DNA from: JAEZFI01 sp044508215
GTDB taxonomy: Bacteria; Actinomycetota; Acidimicrobiia; Acidimicrobiales; Microtrichaceae
NCBI GenBank assembly: GCA_044508215.1
Contig: JBIQID010000096.1
Location: 1-12,513 of the forward strand
Reading direction: 5' to 3'
Length of the DNA: 12,513 nucleotides
Shown here: piece by piece, positions 1 to 6,961 of the stretch
Position numbering within the stretch: the first letter of the stretch is position 1
Layout: each line of letters opens with the position of its first letter
Notes under the pieces: model-generated
The model's database searches: none
What the model was told of the DNA's origin: nothing
The model's input: only the letters and a program-made list of their open reading frames with translations
Translations under genes and position numbers: made by a program

Positions 1-864
1 GGCCGCAACGGCGTCGAGCGCGTCGGTGTGGCGCAGCAGGTAGGTGCCGAACAGACCGCCGGCCACCACCGCGGCGATCGCCCCGACGACCGCCAGGCCG
101 ACCAGCGTGTCCCGTCGGGTCGCCCGATCGGCGAGCGGCCGCCAGAGCACCCCCACCGCCACCCCTGCGAGCACGATCGCCACGCCGACCTGCCAAGGCG
201 GGTACAACGTGGCGGCGAAGCACGCGCCGGCCCAGCCGGCGAGCACCGACCAGCCGACGCGCCAGCGGATCCGCTCCTCCCTCAGCGCGGCGAGCACTGC
301 TGCGGCGGCCAGGCACCCGTAGCCCACCACGGTGAAGGTCATGGGCACGGTCCACCACTGGGTGACCGGCGCCAGCACCATCAGGAGCGCCGCCGACGTG
401 CCGAGCAGCGGCCGGCCCGTGAGCACCTGGACGAGCGCGTAGACGCCCACCGCCTGGAGCCCGAGCAGCATCCACCACTCCACCGCCAGGCCGCGCACGG
501 GACCGAGCACGGACCAACCCACGAGGTGCGGTCGCACGACGAGGTCCGGCATCCCGGTGGGGAGGTCGTAGAGCACGCCCAGGTCGTGCTCCCCCATCCC
601 GCCCGGCGCCTCGTCGGGCAGGCCGTTGCGGACCTGGTTGAGCACCCACGGGGTGCGCACCAGCCACTCGTCGGACCGGATCGCACGGGGGCGGCCCAGG
701 ACCACCCCGGCGTCGTCGGCGGTGGCCTCGCCGGTGGCGGTGGCGTAGAGGCCGATCGACGACCCGCTCACGCCGGCGCCGCCCAGGACGAGCACCGTGA
801 TCAGGCACGCGAAGGGGAAGGCCCAGGGCGCGAACCGCCGCAGCTCCGGGGCGAGGCGGGTCAC
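1..864 (-). CDS. Polytopic membrane protein, RSDEW-motif type (possible GT-C-like), C-terminus beyond window
   Basis: The reading frame stays open for 288 codons from a GTG at 862-864 to the window edge, so the C-terminus is missing. The translation begins with a short Arg-containing N-terminus and a hydrophobic segment (about residues 11-33). Next comes a soluble stretch with the motif LGRPRAIRSDEWLVRTPW (56-73), then hydrophobic segments at about 129-149, 152-168, 174-194, 203-221, 226-240 and 254-275. Short aromatic motifs, QWW (169-171) and YPPWQ (221-225), lie near membrane edges. I recognise this layout from large actinobacterial membrane proteins annotated with a domain of unknown function (DUF7657-like) and sometimes compared with GT-C glycosyltransferases; that assignment is from memory. 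The start lies one base after the rmlC-like stop, so the gene is probably translationally coupled as the last visible gene of the leftward polysaccharide operon. A role in polysaccharide assembly or lipid-linked sugar transfer is inference. Confidence 0.75.
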   Translation of the reverse strand, partial: MTRLAPELRRFAPWAFPFACLITVLVLGGAGVSGSSIGLYATATGEATADDAGVVLGRPRAIRSDEWLVRTPWVLNQVRNGLPDEAPGGMGEHDLGVLYDLPTGMPDLVVRPHLVGWSVLGPVRGLAVEWWMLLGLQAVGVYALVQVLTGRPLLGTSAALLMVLAPVTQWWTVPMTFTVVGYGCLAAAAVLAALREERIRWRVGWSVLAGWAGACFAATLYPPWQVGVAIVLAGVAVGVLWRPLADRATRRDTLVGLAVVGAIAAVVAGGLFGTYLLRHTDALDAVAA

Positions 865-865
865 C

Positions 866-1429
866 TCAGGTCCGCATGGGCCAGCTGGGGCGCAGGCCTT
901 CGGGCAGGTCGGCTCGGGCCGGGTTGGCCTGGTCGCGGGCCGAGAGGACGGGATCCTCGACCAGCCACTCGCCGGCGATCTCGGGGTCGTCCCAGGCCAC
1001 GCCCAGCTCGTCGGCGGGGTTGTAGTAGCCATCGACCAGGTAGGTGATCGTCATGTCGGTGACCGACGCGAAGCCGTGGGCCACACCGGGCGGGATGTAG
1101 AGGCCCAGGTGGCGGTTCTCACCGTCGACCTCGCCCAGGTCGACCATCTCGGTCGCTCCGTCGGTGGGGCCGCCGGCACGCAGGTCGTGGAGCACCACGC
1201 GGGCGTGGCCCTCGGGGACGTACCAGTAGTCGGCCTGGTGCAGGTGGTAGTGCAGGCCCACCACGCAGCCGGCCTTCCGGTCGCCGCGATTGCCCTGGAT
1301 CATCTCCCGACCCGATGGGAACCACTGGCGCCGGTAGGTCTCCACGAAGAAGCCCCGCTCGTCGCCGAATACCTTCGGGGTCACGTGGTGCACGCCGGCG
1401 ATCAGGTCGCTCTCTCGGATGTCGGCCAC
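866..1429 (-). CDS. rmlC: RmlC-like dTDP-4-dehydrorhamnose 3,5-epimerase family protein (cupin sugar epimerase)
   Basis: The 187-residue product matches the usual RmlC length (about 180-200). Family landmarks in order: GDERGFFVETYR (22-33), GLHYH with the expected catalytic His60, the cupin strand LYIPPGVAHGF (110-120), Tyr130 and the GYYNP segment (134-138), and WDDPEI (146-151) followed by the VLSARDQ tail motif (161-167). The enzyme epimerises C3 and/or C5 of a dTDP-4-keto-6-deoxyhexose in the cytoplasm. It is divergent after the catalytic His: HLHQADYWYV replaces the usual segment carrying the conserved basic residue (normally ...GKLVRV...), so substrate or regiochemistry may differ from true RmlC. 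The start is GTG, supported by AAGGAA (minus strand, 1435-1440) 5 nt upstream. It lies 46 nt after rmlA and 1 nt before the membrane-protein gene, so it is an operon member. RmlB and RmlD are not in the window. Confidence 0.88.
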   Translation of the reverse strand: MADIRESDLIAGVHHVTPKVFGDERGFFVETYRRQWFPSGREMIQGNRGDRKAGCVVGLHYHLHQADYWYVPEGHARVVLHDLRAGGPTDGATEMVDLGEVDGENRHLGLYIPPGVAHGFASVTDMTITYLVDGYYNPADELGVAWDDPEIAGEWLVEDPVLSARDQANPARADLPEGLRPSWPMRT

Positions 1430-1459
1430 GGGTGTTCCTTTCGGGCGCGTCGGCGGGTG

Positions 1460-1477
1460 AGCGCCGGAGGCGGCGCT
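1460..1477 (-). terminator. Hairpin at the rmlA stop codon, possible attenuator
   Basis: On the minus strand, AGCGCCG and CGGCGCT form a perfect 7-bp stem around the 4-nt loop CCTC. The first arm begins within the rmlA stop codon. No T-tract follows, and rmlC lies only about 30 nt downstream with its own ribosome binding site. Partial termination, mRNA stabilisation of the rmlA segment, or chance in GC-rich DNA are all possible. Confidence 0.35.
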
Positions 1478-2582
1478 ACTCGAGGTCGATCAGGCAGTGG
1501 TCGCCCACCATCAACCGCGTGGCGGTGGGGCGCTGGCCGGTCCGGCACACCTCGGCGTCGCGGCCGATCAGTGAGTCGACCAGGCGGGGCACGTCGGCGA
1601 TCCGCGCACGTTCGAGGACGACCGAGTTCTGGATCTCGCTGCGGTGGATCTCGCAGTCGGCTGCGACCGACGTGTACGGGCCGATGTAGCTGTCGACCAG
1701 GTGCGTGCCGGCCCCGATGATCGCCGGGCCGCGCACCCGGGAGTTCTCGAGGACCGCCCCCTCCTCGATCACCACCCGCCCGTCGACCTCGCTGCGCTCG
1801 TCGAGCCGGCCCTCCACGCGGGACTGCAGCTCGTCGAGGACGCGGCGGTTCGACTCGAGCAGCGGGTCCTTCTTGCCGGTGTCGAGCCACCACCCCTCGA
1901 GGAGGTCGTGGCGCACGCGGCGGCCGTTGTCGATCAGCCACTGGATGGCGTCGGTGATCTCGAGCTCGCCGCGACCCGAGGGCTCGATCGCCGCGACGGC
2001 CTCGTGGATCGCCGGGGTGAAGAGGTACACGCCCACCAGCGCGAGGTTCGAGGGCGGATCGGCCGGCTTCTCCACGAGGCGGAGCACGCGGCCCTCGGGA
2101 TCGACCTCGGCGACGCCGAAGCGGTGCGGGTCGGGCACCGGGCACAGGAGGATCTGTGCCACCGGTGGCGTGGTGGCGCCCGAGAGGGTGGGGCGGTTGG
2201 CGTCGTCGTGGTCGAGGCGGAACCGCTCCACGAAGCCGGTGAGGCCCTGCTGGAGCATGTTGTCGCCCAGGTACATCACGAAGTCGTCGTCGCCGAGGAA
2301 GTCACGGGCGATGAGCACGCAGTGGGCGAGCCCGAGCGGCTGCTCCTGGGGGATGTAGGTGATCTTGGCGCCGAACCGGCTGCCGTCCCCGACCGCCTCC
2401 ATGACCTCGGCGCCCGTCTCGCCGGTGACGATGCCGATCTCGGTGATCCCCGACTCGACCATGTCCTCGATGCCGTAGAAGAGGATCGGCTTGTTGGCGA
2501 CGGGGACCAACTGCTTGGCACTGGTGTGCGTGATCGGCCGCAGGCGCGTGCCCGCGCCACCCGAGAGGATCAGACCCTTCAC
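1476..2582 (-). CDS. rmlA: Glucose-1-phosphate thymidylyltransferase, long form
   Basis: This enzyme makes dTDP-glucose and pyrophosphate from glucose-1-phosphate and dTTP, the entry step to dTDP-deoxysugars. The 368-residue protein starts with the nucleotidyltransferase signature GLILSGGAGTRLRP (3-16), followed by KQLVPVANKPI (23-33), YIPQEQPLGLAH (77-88), the metal-binding LGDN (105-108), RFGVAEVD (154-161) and VEKP (170-173). Residues about 265-368 form a left-handed beta-helix-like tail (VIEEGAVLENS, IIGAGTHLVDS, IGPYTSV). This extra domain makes it the long RmlA form (as in StrD-type enzymes) rather than the ~290-residue allosteric RmlA. A stretch of about 13 residues near 129-141 looks inserted relative to the core. 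GTG at 2580-2582 is chosen because the conserved motif begins two codons later; a much longer upstream reading frame is only a shadow of the glycosyltransferase gene. No strong ribosome binding site is visible, so coupling to the gene ending 26 nt upstream is likely. Confidence 0.93.
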   Translation of the reverse strand: MKGLILSGGAGTRLRPITHTSAKQLVPVANKPILFYGIEDMVESGITEIGIVTGETGAEVMEAVGDGSRFGAKITYIPQEQPLGLAHCVLIARDFLGDDDFVMYLGDNMLQQGLTGFVERFRLDHDDANRPTLSGATTPPVAQILLCPVPDPHRFGVAEVDPEGRVLRLVEKPADPPSNLALVGVYLFTPAIHEAVAAIEPSGRGELEITDAIQWLIDNGRRVRHDLLEGWWLDTGKKDPLLESNRRVLDELQSRVEGRLDERSEVDGRVVIEEGAVLENSRVRGPAIIGAGTHLVDSYIGPYTSVAADCEIHRSEIQNSVVLERARIADVPRLVDSLIGRDAEVCRTGQRPTATRLMVGDHCLIDLE

Positions 2583-2608
2583 GCCCGACGTTTCTAGCAG
2601 CGACCGCC

Positions 2609-5263
2609 TCAGATGCCCCTGTCGTCGCCCGACGCGACGTCGCGCAGCACCTCGGCGACGCGGCGGGCGCACTCCTCCCACGTCTGTGGCCGGAACGTCG
2701 CCGCGACGTCCCTTCGGGCCTGGTGGTGGTCGGGGTCGGTGAGGTGGCGGGCGACGAGGGCGGCGAGCTCGGCGGGGTCGTCGGGGCCGAAGGTCTCGAC
2801 GTGCTCCCCGCCCACCTCGGCGAGCGCTCCGCCGGCCGACGAGAGCACCACCGCGCCGCGTTGGAGCGCCTCCACCACCGGCAGGCCGTAGCCCTCGGCC
2901 CGGGACGCGACGACCACCACGGTCGCCGAGCGGTACAGGTGGTCCAGCTGTGCGTCGGTCACCGAGTCCCACCAGGTGAGGCGCGACGGGTCGGTGGCCT
3001 CCATCCGGTCGGCCACGTCGTCGGCCTTCCAACCACGCCGGCCCACCACCACGAGCGGCACGTCGACGCCGTCGGCCCAGAGCCGTTCCATGGCGTCGAG
3101 CACCACGACGTGGTTCTTGCGGGGCTCCACCGTGCCCACCACCAGCACGAACGGGCCCCCGGGCACCTGCATCGAGCCGCCGGCGTCGTCGTCCTCCGTC
3201 GGGGCGATCGAGTCGGCGCCCAAGCCCACCACGGGCGTGCGGGGCACAGGGAGGCCCTCCTCCTTCGCCCACCGCCGGATCGATTGCGCCACGTCCTCGG
3301 TGCTGCACATGACGACCCGGTCGGTCACGACTCGCGCCCGCAGGAAGTCGGTGAAGTCCGAGACGAGCGTCGGTACGAACCACTCGGGGTTCGTCACCGC
3401 GAAGATGTCCTGCACGAACGAGGCTCCCCGCACGCCGCGGGCCGCCTGCTCGGGGGCGAACTGCCGGCGGGGCGGGGTGACGCGGTTCCACACGGCGTCG
3501 AGGTCGAAGAGCACCGAGCCCGGCTCGAGGTCGCCGAGCAGCAGGTCGCGGTGCTCGACCGGCTCGGCGCGCAGCGCCCTCTGCCGGCGCCACCACAGCG
3601 CGAGCGGCTGGAGGCCCATGGCGCGGGCGATGTCGCCCACCTTCTTCCGCGCCGGGTGCTGGGGCGGCGGGTGGCGGTGCGGTTGCTCGTCGGTGGTCGG
3701 TGCGAGGAGGGCGGCGTACTCGGCGGTCGAGACCCGACGGAACTGGCCGTGGAGCTCCGACCAGGTGATCAGGACGAACCGCAGGTCCGGAGCGACCACG
3801 GGGAGGTGCTCGACCAGCTTGCAGACGACGCGCTGGATGCCGGCGCGCCAACCGCTGCGCAAGGTGACGGTGACGTCGAGGTAGACGGTGGTGGGTCCGC
3901 CCGGCCACCGCTTCGGGGCGGACGGCACGCCGCGTGGGAGCAGGCGGCTGCGGACCCGGGTGGTGGGCTCGACGCCGACCCGACGACGGCCGGGCAGCCG
4001 CGCCGAGAGGATCCCGGGCAGGGCGGCGAGCGCGCCGAGCAGCGCCCTCGCCCAGAGGGCCCGAGCGTGGCCGCCGGCGCGTCCGGCGCCGCCTCGCCTG
4101 GTGGGTCGGAACGCCGGCTTCGCGTAGTGGGCGAACCAGCGCCAGGCGGCGACCACGTCGCGCGGCGAGCCGCTCCTCGTCACGGCGAGCAGCCAGTTCC
4201 GGTAGTTGAGGAAGTGGAAGCCGGTGGCCGCCGTGCCGCCCGACCCGCCGTGGAGGTGGTGGACCACGGAGGCCGGCACGCAGCGGATCCGCCAGCCCGC
4301 ACGCCGAGCCCGGCGCGAGAGGTCGGTGTCCTCGTAGTAGGCGAAGAACGTCGGATCGAACACGCCGACGGCGTCGAGCAGCTCGGGGCGCAGCAGGACG
4401 GCGCCGCCGGAGAAGCCATCGGTGTCGTGCGGGACCAGGTCGTCCCAGCGGGGGTCGTCGGCCTCGCCGGCGTCGGCTCCGAACCACCGGTCGGCTGCCT
4501 CGGTGGTGTGCACCCACTCGGTCCCGAGGCCGTTCACCCGGTGGTGCCGGGGCCCGGCGCCGGCGAGCGCGACGGTGGTCGACCCGGACGCCGGCACGTC
4601 GACGGCGGTGCCGGCGAGCGACACCACGAGCGGTTCATCCACCTCGGCCAGGTCCACCTCGATGCGCGGGGTGCGGGAGCGGTCCTCCCCCACCGGCACG
4701 TGGACGAGGCAACCGCGGTCGACCCGCCGCACGACCTCCGGCGGTCGTGCCGGGTCGGTCCGCTCCTCGGCTCCCTCGACGATGCAGCGACGGGTGACGT
4801 CGATGCCGTCCACCCGCACGGCGGCGATCCGCGCACGGGACCGGCCGTCGCCCGGATCGAGCTCGAGCGTCACGAACGGCAGCTCGAGCATCAACCGGCT
4901 GCCCACTGCACCGACCTCGGGGTTCGCCTCCAGCTCGGCGAGCAAGGGCGTCAACCAGCCGGGGTCGACCGCGGCGTCGTTGTTGATCAGCGCGATCGCC
5001 CGGACGCCCTCCCGGTCGCGCAGCGCACGGTTGCAACCCTCCGCGAAGCCGAGGTTGGCCCCGTTGTCGAGGAACCGGACGCTGGGCAGGTCGGCCAGGT
5101 CGCGGCGGAGGCGGACCAGCGACCCGTCGATCGATCCGTTGTCGACCACCACGATGTCGAGCTCGCCCGCCGGGTGCTCCGTGCGGACGAGGCTGCGGAC
5201 GCACCGTGCGGTGAGCCACGCGGAGTTCCAGTTCAAGACGACGACTCGGACCGGCGCGGCCAT
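2609..5263 (-). CDS. Bifunctional glycosyltransferase: N-terminal GT2 fused to C-terminal GT4
   Basis: The 884-residue protein carries two glycosyltransferase modules. The GT2 (GT-A fold, rhamnosyltransferase-like) spans about 5-380: VVVLNWNS (7-14), VVVDNGSIDGS (38-48), the DXD-equivalent INNDAAVD (93-100), and the acceptor-side region GFSGGAVLLRPELLDAVG (283-300) with FFAYYEDTDL (306-315). Between GSRLML (ending ~126) and RVNGLGTEW (242-250) lies an extra beta-rich, charged module of about 115 residues. After a basic Pro/Arg linker (about 385-455), a GT4 (GT-B fold) domain begins with TTVYLDVTVTLRSGWRAG (458-474). It contains VGTVEPRKNH (709-718) and the EGYGLPVVE donor-site motif (790-798). 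Both domains should act on the cytoplasmic face, adding successive sugars to a lipid-linked glycan; substrates cannot be read from sequence. ATG 5263 is chosen because it directly precedes the first GT2 strand and sits 7 nt after a TANNNT box. The in-frame extension upstream is antisense to the plus-strand genes. Confidence 0.92.
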   Translation of the reverse strand: MAAPVRVVVLNWNSAWLTARCVRSLVRTEHPAGELDIVVVDNGSIDGSLVRLRRDLADLPSVRFLDNGANLGFAEGCNRALRDREGVRAIALINNDAAVDPGWLTPLLAELEANPEVGAVGSRLMLELPFVTLELDPGDGRSRARIAAVRVDGIDVTRRCIVEGAEERTDPARPPEVVRRVDRGCLVHVPVGEDRSRTPRIEVDLAEVDEPLVVSLAGTAVDVPASGSTTVALAGAGPRHHRVNGLGTEWVHTTEAADRWFGADAGEADDPRWDDLVPHDTDGFSGGAVLLRPELLDAVGVFDPTFFAYYEDTDLSRRARRAGWRIRCVPASVVHHLHGGSGGTAATGFHFLNYRNWLLAVTRSGSPRDVVAAWRWFAHYAKPAFRPTRRGGAGRAGGHARALWARALLGALAALPGILSARLPGRRRVGVEPTTRVRSRLLPRGVPSAPKRWPGGPTTVYLDVTVTLRSGWRAGIQRVVCKLVEHLPVVAPDLRFVLITWSELHGQFRRVSTAEYAALLAPTTDEQPHRHPPPQHPARKKVGDIARAMGLQPLALWWRRQRALRAEPVEHRDLLLGDLEPGSVLFDLDAVWNRVTPPRRQFAPEQAARGVRGASFVQDIFAVTNPEWFVPTLVSDFTDFLRARVVTDRVVMCSTEDVAQSIRRWAKEEGLPVPRTPVVGLGADSIAPTEDDDAGGSMQVPGGPFVLVVGTVEPRKNHVVVLDAMERLWADGVDVPLVVVGRRGWKADDVADRMEATDPSRLTWWDSVTDAQLDHLYRSATVVVVASRAEGYGLPVVEALQRGAVVLSSAGGALAEVGGEHVETFGPDDPAELAALVARHLTDPDHHQARRDVAATFRPQTWEECARRVAEVLRDVASGDDRGI

Positions 5264-5270
5264 CGGCCAG

Positions 5271-5276
5271 ACGCTA
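5271..5276 (-). promoter_or_regulatory. Putative leaderless promoter (-10 box) for the leftward operon
   Basis: TAGCGT on the minus strand fits the actinobacterial TANNNT -10 consensus. It ends 7 nt before the ATG of the GT2-GT4 gene, so transcription would begin at or next to the A of ATG and yield a leaderless mRNA. No ribosome binding site precedes this ATG, consistent with that reading. No clear -35 is visible. Confidence 0.5.
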
Positions 5277-5301
5277 CAAGGGCGGTCCCCATCGCCCCGG
5301 G

Positions 5302-5307
5302 TAGCAT
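5302..5307 (+). promoter_or_regulatory. Putative leaderless promoter (-10 box) for the rightward operon
   Basis: TAGCAT fits TANNNT and ends 8 nt before the GTG of the acetyltransferase gene, which has no purine-rich ribosome binding site. It lies 25 nt from the mirror-image box on the other strand, so the two operons appear to be driven divergently from a 52-bp region. No convincing -35 is seen. Confidence 0.48.
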
Positions 5308-5315
5308 CGCCCGCC

Positions 5316-5867
5316 GTGTCCGCGGCCCCTGCAACGATCCACGAGACGGCCACCGTCGAGGACGGTGCGCTCGTCGGCGACGGCACCCGCGTCTGGCACC
5401 ACGCCCAGATCCGTTCGGGTGCCGTGGTCGGTGCGGGCTGCAACCTCGGCAAGAACGTGTTCGTGGACTCCGGGGCCCGGATCGGGGACCGCTGCAAGGT
5501 CCAGAACAACGTCTCCGTGTACTCCGGGGTGACGATCGGCGACGCCGTGTTCGTCGGGCCCAGCGCGGTGTTCACCAATGACCTGTGGCCGCGGGCCGAC
5601 TCGACCGACTGGGAGGTCGTGCCGACGTCGGTGGGCGACGGGGCGTCGATCGGCGCCAGCGCCACGATCGTGTGCGGCGTCACGCTCGGCGCGCGCTGCA
5701 CGGTCGGCGCCGGAGCGGTGGTGACCCGGGACGTGGAGGACCACCAGCTCGTCGTGGGCAACCCGGCTCGTCCCGTCGGGTGGGTGTGCGACTGCGGCCG
5801 CCTCGTGTCCCGTGAGGCCGAGCGACCGGCGACGATGCAGTGCGAGCGCTGCCGGGGCTCGGCGTGA
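5316..5867 (+). CDS. WbpD-like NDP-3-amino-sugar N-acetyltransferase with zinc-ribbon-like tail
   Basis: The 183-residue protein is built of hexapeptide repeats typical of left-handed beta-helix acyltransferases (e.g. VEDGALVGDGTRVW 14-27; VVGAGCNLGKNVFV 37-50). The diagnostic NNVSVYSGVTIGD (64-76) and VGPSAVFTNDLWPRA (80-94) match WbpD/WlbB-type enzymes, which transfer acetyl from acetyl-CoA to the 3-amino group of a UDP-2-acetamido-3-amino sugar. After the NPARPVGWV end of the helix (149-157) come CDC (C158, C160) and CERC (C176, C179), resembling a small zinc ribbon; the founding enzyme is not known to me to have this. GTG at 5316 is chosen from the -10 spacing and the start of the first repeat, and no ATG is in frame nearby. 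Its stop overlaps the next start (GTGA), implying coupling. QdtC/FdtC-type dTDP-sugar acetyltransferases are the main alternative. Confidence 0.85.
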   Translation: MSAAPATIHETATVEDGALVGDGTRVWHHAQIRSGAVVGAGCNLGKNVFVDSGARIGDRCKVQNNVSVYSGVTIGDAVFVGPSAVFTNDLWPRADSTDWEVVPTSVGDGASIGASATIVCGVTLGARCTVGAGAVVTRDVEDHQLVVGNPARPVGWVCDCGRLVSREAERPATMQCERCRGSA

Positions 5868-6961
5868 TCCCGATCTCGAGCGTCGATGTGCCCGCCGAGG
5901 CGGAGGAGCTGGTCCTCGAGGTCCTGCGGTCGGGGATGCTGGCGTCCGGACCGAAGGTGGAGGAGCTGGAGCGGCTGGCGAGCGAGATGGCCGGCACCCG
6001 CCACGCCGTGGCCGTGAACAACGGCACGACGGCACTGGTGGTGGCGCTCGAGAGCCTGGAGCTGTCGCCGGGCGACGAGGTGATCACCAGCCCGTTCACC
6101 TTCGTGGCGACGCTCAACGCGATCCTCGAGGCGGGCGCGACGGCGCGGTTCGCCGACATCGGCGACGACTTCTGCGTGGATCCCCAGGCGATGGAGGCGG
6201 TCGTCGGCGAGCGGACCGCCGTGCTGCTGCCGGTGCACCTCTACGGGCAGATGGCCGACATGCCGGCGATCGCAGCGCTCGCCGGGTCGCGGGGCCTCGC
6301 CGTGGTCGAGGACGCAGCGCAGAGCCACGGCGCGTCGGTCGGCGGGCGCCGCGCCGGTTCGTTCGGCCTCGGCTGCTTCTCCCTCTACGGCACGAAGAAC
6401 GTCACGACGGGCGAGGGCGGCCTGGTCACCACCGACGACGACGCGCTCGCGGATCGGATGCGGCTGCTCCGCAACCAGGGCATGCGTGCCCGCTACCAGT
6501 ACGAGGTGCCGGGCCACAACTACCGGCTGACCGACCTGCAGGCGGCCGTGGGGATCCCGCAGCTTCGTCGCCTCGACGAGATCGTGGAGCGACGGAACCG
6601 CAACGCCGAGCGGCTGAGCCAGGGGCTGGTCGACGTGCCCGGACTGGTGGTCCCGACCGTCGAGCCCGGGCGTGGGCATGTGTGGCACCAGTACACGGTG
6701 CGGGTCACGCAGGACGCTCCGATCGGGCGCGATGCCCTGGTCGAGGAGCTGACGGCCCGCGGGGTGGGGTGCGGCGTGTACTACCCCCGCACCGTCTACG
6801 ACTACGACTGCTACCGGGACCACCCGCGTGTGGTGGCCGACCCCTGCCCCAACGCTGAGCGGGTCGCCGCCGAGGTGGTGTCGCTTCCGGTGCACCCGAA
6901 GCTCACCGAGGCCGACCTGGACACGGTCGTCGCGACGGTCCGTGAGGTGTTCGGGTGCTGA
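5864..6961 (+). CDS. DegT/DnrJ/EryC1/StrS aminotransferase, probable NDP-3-keto-sugar 3-aminotransferase (WbpE/GnnB-like)
   Basis: This PLP enzyme would move an amino group, usually from glutamate, onto a keto carbon of a nucleotide sugar. The 365-residue product is the typical family length. Landmarks: NNGTTALVVAL (52-62), PFTFVATLNAILEAG (77-91), HLYGQMADM (125-133), VVEDAAQSHGA (147-157) with the cofactor-contacting Asp150, the Schiff-base Lys178 in SLYGTKNVTTGEGG (173-186), and HNYRLTDLQAAVG (218-230). GTG 5864 is preferred because it overlaps the upstream stop (GTGA) and gives the usual IPIS N-terminus. A GTG at 5840 would add eight residues not typical of the family. Between a WbpD-like acetyltransferase and a Gfo/Idh/MocA dehydrogenase, the natural substrate is a UDP-3-keto-GlcNAc or its uronic acid. 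The alternative is a QdtB-type dTDP-sugar aminotransferase. Confidence 0.92.
   Translation: MIPISSVDVPAEAEELVLEVLRSGMLASGPKVEELERLASEMAGTRHAVAVNNGTTALVVALESLELSPGDEVITSPFTFVATLNAILEAGATARFADIGDDFCVDPQAMEAVVGERTAVLLPVHLYGQMADMPAIAALAGSRGLAVVEDAAQSHGASVGGRRAGSFGLGCFSLYGTKNVTTGEGGLVTTDDDALADRMRLLRNQGMRARYQYEVPGHNYRLTDLQAAVGIPQLRRLDEIVERRNRNAERLSQGLVDVPGLVVPTVEPGRGHVWHQYTVRVTQDAPIGRDALVEELTARGVGCGVYYPRTVYDYDCYRDHPRVVADPCPNAERVAAEVVSLPVHPKLTEADLDTVVATVREVFGC

Noticed and set aside
2583..4517. Upstream extension of the rmlA frame to a 1013-residue protein
   Set aside because: The extension is Arg/Pro/Gly-rich shadow of the glycosyltransferase gene in another frame. The real RmlA motif starts two codons after GTG 2582.
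2723..5581. 952-codon open frame on the plus strand antisense to the GT2-GT4 gene
   Set aside because: Its translation is low-complexity His/Arg/Gly/Val-rich with no domain motif. It mirrors the codon bias of the real minus-strand gene, which has clear glycosyltransferase motifs throughout.
5840..5863. Earlier GTG start for the aminotransferase
   Set aside because: It would add eight residues not typical of the family and lose the GTGA stop-start overlap; not fully excluded.
5264..6895. Extension of the GT2-GT4 frame to 1428 residues
   Set aside because: The added part is antisense to the acetyltransferase and aminotransferase genes and has no family similarity; the GT2 fold begins right after ATG 5263.
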